12,985 nt of DNA from an uncultured Peptoniphilus sp. (lineage in GTDB: Bacteria > Bacillota > Clostridia > Tissierellales > Peptoniphilaceae): NCBI GenBank assembly GCA_947254665.1, contig CAMYEJ010000024.1, forward strand, positions 1 to 12,985. Reading direction: 5' to 3'. The number at the start of each line of letters is the position of its first letter. Position 1 is the first letter of the stretch. Positions 6,428 to 11,613 of this stretch are shown here, piece after piece. Both the position numbers and the translations under genes were made by a program. The notes beneath the pieces were generated by a model. The model searched no databases and was not told the DNA's origin. It worked only from the letters and a program-made list of their open reading frames with translations.

Positions 6428-7576
6428 TTATGCCATAAGTTTTCTAAACATTTCTATGACTTGTTCTTTAGTTGCTTCCCTTGGATTGCCCGGATAACAT
6501 GCATCGTTTAAAGCATCTGTTGCAAGTTGATCTAGGTCTTCTTCTCTGATTCTTTCGTTAGTCTTAGGTATTCCAATGTCAGAAGATAGTTTTTGAACAG
6601 CTTCTATTGCTGCATCTCTATATTCTTCTGTGGACATTTCATCTACGTCTTTAACTCCAAGTGCTCTTGCGATTTCTCTATATCTTTCACCAGTATAATC
6701 TCTGTTAAATTCCATTACGATTGGTAAAAACATAGCGCATGCAACACCGTGAGGAGTGTCGTAGTGAGCAGATAATGTATGAGCCATTGAGTGGTCAATT
6801 CCAAGACCAACATTTGAGAATCCCATACCTGCAATATATTGTGCAAGTGCCATTCCTTCTCTACCTTCTTTAGTATTTTCAACAGCACCTCTTAGATGTT
6901 TACCGATCAATTTAATAGCTTCAAGATGGAACATGTCAGTCATTTCCCAAGCAGCTCTTGTAATATAACCTTCAATTGCGTGAGTAAGAGCATCCATACC
7001 AGTTGCAGCTGTAAGTCCCTTTGGCATTGAAGACATCATGTCAGGGTCAACTACTGCTACGATTGGCATATCGTTAGGGTCAACGCATACGAACTTTCTT
7101 TCTTTTTCCACGTCAGTAATTACGTAGTTAATAGTAACTTCTGCAGCAGTACCAGCAGTAGTAGGAACAGCTATAATAGGAACGCAAGGGTTCTTAGTTG
7201 GAGAAAGTCCTTCTAATGAACGAACATCTTCAAACTCTGGGTTAGTTATTATAATACCGATTGCTTTTGATGTATCCATAGAAGATCCACCACCGATTGC
7301 GATTATGCAGTCAGCGTTAGATTTTTTAAATGCAGCTACACCATTTTGAACATTTTCAATAGTTGGATTAGGTTTAATATCAGAATATACTTCATATGGG
7401 AATCCTTCCTTATCAAGTAAATCTGTAACCTTAGAAGTAACATTGAATTTAATAAGGTCTGGGTCTGAAGCTACGAAAGCTTTTTTAAAACCTCTATTTT
7501 TAATTTCAGCAACAATCTCATTGATAGAACCACTTCCATGATAAGAAGTTCCATTTAAAACTATTCTATTTGTCAT
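6428..7576 (-). CDS. fucO: Lactaldehyde reductase / 1,2-propanediol oxidoreductase (iron-dependent alcohol dehydrogenase)
   Basis: A 382-aa group III (Fe-dependent) alcohol dehydrogenase closely matching E. coli FucO in length and sequence. Shared blocks include IGGGSxxDTxKAIGII (94-109), NPEFxDVRSLEGLSPT (112-127), VPTTAGTAAEVTINYVITD (137-155), KFVCVDP (161-167), GNPREAT near the C-terminus and TPHGVA (274-279). The predicted metal ligands are Asp195, His199, His262 and His276; Asp38 matches the NAD-specifying Asp39 of E. coli FucO. An upstream in-frame start at 7624 is possible, but AAAGGAGG (7583-7590) precedes the 7576 ATG at a normal distance, and E. coli FucO aligns from this Met. It should reduce L-lactaldehyde from the aldolase step to 1,2-propanediol. 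It has its own promoter and is convergent with the regulator. Confidence 0.92.
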   Translation of the reverse strand: MTNRIVLNGTSYHGSGSINEIVAEIKNRGFKKAFVASDPDLIKFNVTSKVTDLLDKEGFPYEVYSDIKPNPTIENVQNGVAAFKKSNADCIIAIGGGSSMDTSKAIGIIITNPEFEDVRSLEGLSPTKNPCVPIIAVPTTAGTAAEVTINYVITDVEKERKFVCVDPNDMPIVAVVDPDMMSSMPKGLTAATGMDALTHAIEGYITRAAWEMTDMFHLEAIKLIGKHLRGAVENTKEGREGMALAQYIAGMGFSNVGLGIDHSMAHTLSAHYDTPHGVACAMFLPIVMEFNRDYTGERYREIARALGVKDVDEMSTEEYRDAAIEAVQKLSSDIGIPKTNERIREEDLDQLATDALNDACYPGNPREATKEQVIEMFRKLMA

Positions 7577-7582
7577 AATTTT

Positions 7583-7590
7583 CCTCCTTT
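7583..7590 (-). promoter_or_regulatory. Shine-Dalgarno that fixes the fucO start
   Basis: Read on the minus strand, this is AAAGGAGG, ending 6 nt before the ATG at 7576-7574. The longer in-frame option starting at 7624 would place this site inside the coding region and would add 16 residues with no counterpart in E. coli FucO. Confidence 0.85.
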
Positions 7591-7636
7591 TGTACGCATT
7601 TAAGAAACTTATTTCTAAATACAAACTCTTTACTTA

Positions 7637-7665
7637 ATAATATTATTTATTGGTATATTTGTCAA
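7637..7665 (-). promoter_or_regulatory. Consensus sigma-A promoter of fucO
   Basis: On the minus strand, TTGACA (7665-7660, a perfect -35) is followed after 17 nt by TATTAT (7642-7637, a -10 with one mismatch). Transcription would start near 7630, giving a leader of about 55 nt. With such a strong core promoter, regulation, if any, would probably be by repression. The leader contains AGAAA/TTTCT dyad halves (7603-7607 and 7612-7616), and TAAATGCG (7602-7595) also occurs in the fucose-operon leader. Confidence 0.82.
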
Positions 7666-7711
7666 CTTTTTAACTAAATAATTATATTAAATTTTTTTCT
7701 TTATCTTCCTA

Positions 7712-7720
7712 TGCTATAAT
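7712..7720 (+). promoter_or_regulatory. Extended -10 promoter of the 404-aa secreted protein gene
   Basis: TGCTATAAT (7712-7720) is a perfect extended -10 element (TGn + TATAAT). The corresponding -35 position (about 7692-7697) is just a T-run and is a weak match, which extended -10 promoters tolerate. The predicted start near 7727 leaves a very short leader before the AGGGAGG ribosome binding site (7730-7736) and the ATG at 7742. Confidence 0.65.
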
Positions 7721-7741
7721 GAATTTAAAAGGGAGGTAAAT

Positions 7742-8956
7742 ATGAAGAAAAAATTATTTATTAGTATTTTGTTCATTAACTTACTATTCGTAGGCGTGAT
7801 GGCAAAATCAGATGTCAACCTATTTATCGATGGCAAGCTTAAAGATGGAGATGTCATCATAAGAGAATCCAGAACTTTTGTACCACTTAGATTTATTTCT
7901 GAAACCCTTGGCTACAAAGTTGAATACTTCGACGAAACCAAGGCTATTAAGATTTCAAATGACACTGATGTGGTTGAATTAAAGGTAAATTCAAAAGACT
8001 TTGCAAAAAATGGCGAAGCAAGTGAAATGGATGTAAAGACATTTTTAAGTAACAACTATACTTTCGTTCCACTTAGATTTATTTCTGAAGCCTTTGGAAA
8101 AGAAGTTGGTTGGGATGAACCTTCAAGATCAGTTTACATCGGAAACAAACCTGCAGAATTTCCAAAACCTGCACCTAAGGTAAGTTCAAATTATGTAGTT
8201 AAAGACTATCCTCAATATGGATTTAAACTACTTGTACCTAAAGATGTAGATGCAAAGCTAGAAATAAGACCTAGCGAAGAGGATGAAAGTGTAAAAGTTT
8301 ATTCTAAGTATGTAAATGTAGAAGGTAAGAAGTATGGATATGATGATACCGGTTTCTTAGGCTCTTACTACTTTATAACAGAAAAAGATGTATATGACAC
8401 GACTCTTAAAACTATACTTAACGGAGAAAAAGGTTGCGTAGTTAGGGTAGATGCACAAGATTTTATGGAACCTACAGGACCCCTTGCTGATGAAATGTTA
8501 AGATCATTTAAACTATTTGACAGGATTATTCTAGTTCCATCAGGAAATAAGGTTAAGGAAATGAGCGGTACAACTGCAACACTTGACGGAGGTAAGTTCA
8601 TATACACATTTGGAAATCCAAAAGTAACTGTTACCATAAACGAAAAAGACCTTATGAAGCTTCAACTCTCATTCTTCAAAGATGGAATTGAATTCTATGA
8701 CGTTAAAAATTTCAGTTTCGGCGGAAGTGTAAGATACGTCTTCCAAGATTCTAAGCCAGGTGAAGAAAGTGCCCCTATAGCTAAAAATGGCAAAATGTTC
8801 TTGTTGACCGATGAAGCAAGAGATGTTCAATACGAAGAAAACAAACGAGCTTCCTACGATAAAGCACGATCTATTGTAATAAATAAAATTAAATTTAAGA
8901 TCTCTTCTGGAGAAAATACTCTAAATGGATTTACAAAAGGAATACTTCAAGAGTAG
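7742..8956 (+). CDS. Secreted protein with two N-terminal stalk (copper amine oxidase N-like) domains
   Basis: A 404-aa protein. The signal peptide is residues 1-21 (KKK start, hydrophobic core, VMA|KS). Two tandem stalk-type repeats follow: about 24-72 (DVNLFIDGK...RTFVPLRFISETLGYKVEYF) and about 75-134 (YTFVPLRFISEAFGKEVGWDEPSRSVYIG). The repeated (T)FVPLRFISE is the hallmark of the PF07833-type 'copper amine oxidase N-terminal' domain, which in Firmicutes is a generic cell-surface module and does not imply amine oxidase activity. A short linker (FPKPAPKV, 140-147) leads to a region of about 255 aa (about 150-404) that I do not recognise; it is rich in short beta-like stretches and has no lipobox, LPXTG or SLH. 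AGGGAGG precedes the ATG. It is monocistronic, ending in a shared terminator. An extracellular wall-associated role is likely; the function is unknown. Confidence 0.82.
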   Translation: MKKKLFISILFINLLFVGVMAKSDVNLFIDGKLKDGDVIIRESRTFVPLRFISETLGYKVEYFDETKAIKISNDTDVVELKVNSKDFAKNGEASEMDVKTFLSNNYTFVPLRFISEAFGKEVGWDEPSRSVYIGNKPAEFPKPAPKVSSNYVVKDYPQYGFKLLVPKDVDAKLEIRPSEEDESVKVYSKYVNVEGKKYGYDDTGFLGSYYFITEKDVYDTTLKTILNGEKGCVVRVDAQDFMEPTGPLADEMLRSFKLFDRIILVPSGNKVKEMSGTTATLDGGKFIYTFGNPKVTVTINEKDLMKLQLSFFKDGIEFYDVKNFSFGGSVRYVFQDSKPGEESAPIAKNGKMFLLTDEARDVQYEENKRASYDKARSIVINKIKFKISSGENTLNGFTKGILQE

Positions 8957-8985
8957 AAAAATAAATAGAAAAAAGTATTTTCAAT

Positions 8986-9021
8986 AAAAAAGCTTTCCAA
9001 AACAATCTGGAAAGCTTTTTT
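8986..9021. terminator. Strong bidirectional terminator between two stalk-domain genes
   Basis: A perfect 14-bp inverted repeat (8986-8999 against 9008-9021; core AGCTTTCCA/TGGAAAGCT) with an 8-nt loop. The outer arms are A6 and T6, so either strand yields a stem ending in a U-run. It lies 29 nt after the stop of the plus-strand gene and 6 nt after the stop of the minus-strand gene, so it serves both. Confidence 0.92.
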
Positions 9022-9027
9022 CACCAT

Positions 9028-9870
9028 CTATTTTACACTTTTTAAATTATTTTCCACCACTTCTCCACCACGAATGAAGACCAAGGTCTTTTCAGGAGAG
9101 TCAGGATCTGTAATCCGCAAGCCATAGACAATGCCTGTTTCCTTTTGTACTTTCAGGCTATAGTCTCCAATGACCTTAAGCTCATCATTAAAGGCTGCCT
9201 TAAATTCCCTGTCCACATGATCTTGATCTCGGAGATAACGGTATAAATTTGCGGCAAGACCCTTTGGTGTCAAACTAAAGACTTCTTGCTTTTCATCGTA
9301 TTGAACTATCCCACGATCTTTCACTTCTTCCTGCAATTCCATTAGATAGGATTCAGGGGTTTTTCCTTTTACAGGTACTTTCCCCATTAAAGATGCGTCT
9401 GTTTTTTTATCCGCTTCTTGCTCAGAAACAGTCTCTGGCACCTGGCCTACATAGACTGTGGCAGTGTCTGCATCCCAATGGACTTTTTCTCCAAATAATT
9501 CCGCTACAGCTCTTAGTGGCACAAAAGTCCTCTCCTTAATAATTTTCGCTGGTGCATCAATAGAAATTTCATCCTTCTTTTTACCATCATCAAGACAAAT
9601 AAGCTTAGAGTCAATCTTTAAAAGAAGATTCTTATCATCTTTTGTAATTTTTACCTCGCGATTATCATCGTTCCAAAAAACTACATAACCTAAACTTTCA
9701 CTAATAACACGAATAGGTACCAGAGTCCTATTATTTTCAATAACAGGCATAACATCACTCTTAACCTCTTCTCCATTTACTAAAATTTTAATATCTCTTG
9801 AAGCAAATACTTGGCCAGTAAACAATAGCCCAGATAGAAGAAAAACAAATAAGAAATTCTTTAACTTCAT
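9028..9870 (-). CDS. Secreted protein with two N-terminal stalk (copper amine oxidase N-like) domains and an unknown C-terminal region
   Basis: A 280-aa protein. The signal peptide is residues 1-23 (KLK start, hydrophobic core, VFA|SR). Two stalk-type repeats follow: about 26-76 (IKILVNGEEV...RTLVPIRVISESLGYVVFWNDDNREVKI) and about 82-142 (RTFVPLRAVAELFGEKVHWDADTATVYVG). A charged linker (about 145-168) and a C-terminal region of about 110 aa (170-280) that I do not recognise complete it. This region includes SLTPKGLAANLYRYLRDQDHVDREFKAAF and a beta-rich end. There is no lipobox, LPXTG or SLH. It is a paralogue of the convergent 404-aa protein only in the stalk part. An AAAGGATGG upstream of the ATG gives the ribosome binding site. 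Base composition is uneven: by hand count, about 42% GC in 9061-9540 against about 32% in 9541-9780, hinting at a domain of different origin. Function unknown. Confidence 0.8.
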   Translation of the reverse strand: MKLKNFLFVFLLSGLLFTGQVFASRDIKILVNGEEVKSDVMPVIENNRTLVPIRVISESLGYVVFWNDDNREVKITKDDKNLLLKIDSKLICLDDGKKKDEISIDAPAKIIKERTFVPLRAVAELFGEKVHWDADTATVYVGQVPETVSEQEADKKTDASLMGKVPVKGKTPESYLMELQEEVKDRGIVQYDEKQEVFSLTPKGLAANLYRYLRDQDHVDREFKAAFNDELKVIGDYSLKVQKETGIVYGLRITDPDSPEKTLVFIRGGEVVENNLKSVK

Positions 9871-9893
9871 AAAGAAACCATCCTTTCATAGAA

Positions 9894-9938
9894 TAAAAGG
9901 ACTTGGCATAGATCAAAAGTAATCCTGCCATGTCCTTT
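9894..9938 (-). terminator. Probable terminator downstream of the SLH-protein gene
   Basis: AAAGGAC-TTGGCA (9896-9908) pairs with TGCCA-TGTCCTTT (9926-9938), a 13-bp stem with one T/T mismatch and a 17-nt loop. On the minus strand it is followed by TTTTATTC, a modest U-tract. It lies about 50 nt after the SLH gene stop and just before the ribosome binding site of the 280-aa secreted protein. It may instead be a leader structure of that gene, because a weak promoter-like pair (TTGTTT at 9971-9966, TAAAAA at 9948-9943, spacing 17) lies upstream of it on the same strand. Confidence 0.5.
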
Positions 9939-9985
9939 AAAATTTTTAATCTTCCTAAAATTTTAAAACAACCTTATGCTAAGAT

Positions 9986-11557
9986 TTATTCCAAAATCTC
10001 AATCCATGTTTCATCTAAAGTATGACTTGGACGCTCATAACGATGAGTATGCCCAGCTTCTACAATTTCATAATAAGCCCAGTGGCTTTCATCAATATCA
10101 GGAAATACTTTTACCTTATCCTTGACATAAATCAGTCCACTTTTAGTAACCCTTCTTTTTGCAAAATTATTTAAAAGAGTTGCAGCTTCTGCACGAGTCA
10201 AATTATTATCAGGCTTAAAAGTTCCATCAGGATAACCTTTGATTCGACCATTACCATATTCTTGGTTTATAGCTTCTTCAAAGACATGACCCCTAATATC
10301 CATATAAGGTGCCTTAGCATCATTCATAGAATCCACTTTGGACAAAGCATAAGCAAACTCTCCACGAGTAATAGGATCATTTGGACGTAACCTATTGCCA
10401 TCAGCAATTAAAAGCTTCTTCTTCATTGCAGCATTTAAAGCCCCATTATACCAAGCAGATGGAGTATCTACAAAGTCAAGCTTTGCCTTGTTGGACAAAT
10501 CCTCTCCAACTAAACGAAGTAACATGGCAACTGCCTCTGCACGAGTTAGTTTACCTTCAGGACGAATAGTCTTGTCCTCATATCCATAAATATAAATATA
10601 ATGTATGCCTTTTTCTATATCATTTTGTCCGTGAACAACAGGAATCCAATGATGATCAGAACTACTATGCAAATCCTTATCTTTTTCAGGAATATAAGGC
10701 TGAGGGCTAGGCTCTGGTTGTGGATTTGGTTGTGGCGGAGTAGGTGGATTTGGTTGTGGTGGTTCATTTTCCATTGTCAAAACTATCTTAATACCATCCA
10801 CATAATTACCTTGAGTTGAAACGATAAAGTTTTCACTGCTGCCATCCTTTAATGTCAAAGAAATTTTATGATTTTGATCTTCTCCCACAAGCTTTATGCT
10901 ATCCCTATAGTCATTATCTAAATAAGATAGATCTTCTTCCGGGTCCAAAAGCTTTTGATCGCCCCAGTCATCACGCAAAATAGTTTCCTTGCCGTCTATA
11001 GGAAGATTAAATTGAGTCTCCTTTACCACACTTGCATCATCAATATTTTTAGTTTTTATAGTCGCTTGAAGATTTATGCCTTCTTTTAACTCAACTCCAG
11101 AGGGTAAGACTAAAGATATGCTACTATTGGCAATTTGATAGACCTTAGCCTTTAACTTTATTGACTTATTAGCCACATCCTTAGTTAAAACCGAACCTTT
11201 AATCAGAGTATTTACCCAATACTTCTTATGATATAAGTTAATGCTATATTCATTGGAAAAATTATTTGTATCCTCTTCAGAAACATTTCCTAGAATAAAA
11301 GTCTTAAAAGCATCGGCTGATTCAGTCCAAGTTTTTACTAGAACACCTTTTTTCAGTTGAGACACATATAGCTTAGCACCTTCTTGAAAAATATTTATTT
11401 GAGCATGATTTCTTCCATTGTGAAAAGTCCACTCTTCAAGATCTGCAGATAAGGAATAATCTTGCATATTTCCTTCTGCCCATGCACTATTTGTACTTAT
11501 TAAAATTAGAAAAGATATAAAGAAACATATGAAAAGTTTTACTTTACTTTTAAACAC
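9986..11557 (-). CDS. Exported SLH-domain cell-surface protein
   Basis: A 523-aa protein. The signal peptide is residues 1-27 (KSKVK start, long hydrophobic core, AWA|EG). A beta-rich region of about 235 aa (about 30-264) that I do not recognise follows, then a Pro/Gln/Asn linker (265-290, PPQPNPP-type repeats), then S-layer homology modules: about 318-352 (GYEDKTIRPEGKLTRAEAVAMLLR), about 360-408 (YNGALNAA...RPNDPITRGEFAYAL) and about 418-469 (IKGYPDGTFKPDNNLTRAEAATLLN). A tail (484-500, FPDIDESHWAYYEIVEA) ends with TWIEILE. SLH modules bind pyruvylated secondary cell-wall polymer; the TRAE motifs are at 338 and 454, with TRGE at 397. The start is GTG (11557-11555), supported by AAAGGAGG at 11573-11566; the next in-frame Met would remove the signal peptide. 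It lies 56 nt downstream of the surface-protein gene and is probably cotranscribed with it. Confidence 0.88.
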   Translation of the reverse strand: MFKSKVKLFICFFISFLILISTNSAWAEGNMQDYSLSADLEEWTFHNGRNHAQINIFQEGAKLYVSQLKKGVLVKTWTESADAFKTFILGNVSEEDTNNFSNEYSINLYHKKYWVNTLIKGSVLTKDVANKSIKLKAKVYQIANSSISLVLPSGVELKEGINLQATIKTKNIDDASVVKETQFNLPIDGKETILRDDWGDQKLLDPEEDLSYLDNDYRDSIKLVGEDQNHKISLTLKDGSSENFIVSTQGNYVDGIKIVLTMENEPPQPNPPTPPQPNPQPEPSPQPYIPEKDKDLHSSSDHHWIPVVHGQNDIEKGIHYIYIYGYEDKTIRPEGKLTRAEAVAMLLRLVGEDLSNKAKLDFVDTPSAWYNGALNAAMKKKLLIADGNRLRPNDPITRGEFAYALSKVDSMNDAKAPYMDIRGHVFEEAINQEYGNGRIKGYPDGTFKPDNNLTRAEAATLLNNFAKRRVTKSGLIYVKDKVKVFPDIDESHWAYYEIVEAGHTHRYERPSHTLDETWIEILE

Positions 11558-11565
11558 AATTGTAA

Positions 11566-11601
11566 CCTCCTTTCCCTAGACAAGCCATTAAGCTTGTCTA
11601 G
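11566..11601 (-). other. Hairpin abutting the Shine-Dalgarno of the SLH gene
   Basis: CTAGACAAGC (11576-11585) and GCTTGTCTAG (11592-11601) form a perfect 10-bp stem with a 6-nt loop. On the minus-strand transcript it ends 2 nt before AAAGGAGG (11573-11566), the ribosome binding site for the GTG start at 11557. The stem is followed by GGGAAAGG and not by a U-tract, so it is not a standard terminator. It could tune readthrough, protect a processed end or influence initiation. Confidence 0.6.
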
Positions 11602-11613
11602 TGTTTCTTTATA

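Noticed and set aside
7577..7624. Extended 398-aa start for fucO
   Set aside because: AAAGGAGG at 7583-7590 and the N-terminal match to E. coli FucO both favour the ATG at 7576. The predicted transcription start near 7630 would leave almost no leader for the longer form.
7742..9870. Copper amine oxidase enzymes
   Set aside because: Only the N-terminal stalk-type module is present. There is no catalytic amine oxidase domain in either protein.
10721..10759. Short tandem repeat (15-nt units, period 24) as a functional DNA repeat or CRISPR-like element
   Set aside because: It encodes the Pro/Gln/Asn linker of the SLH protein. The repetition is explained by the repetitive peptide.
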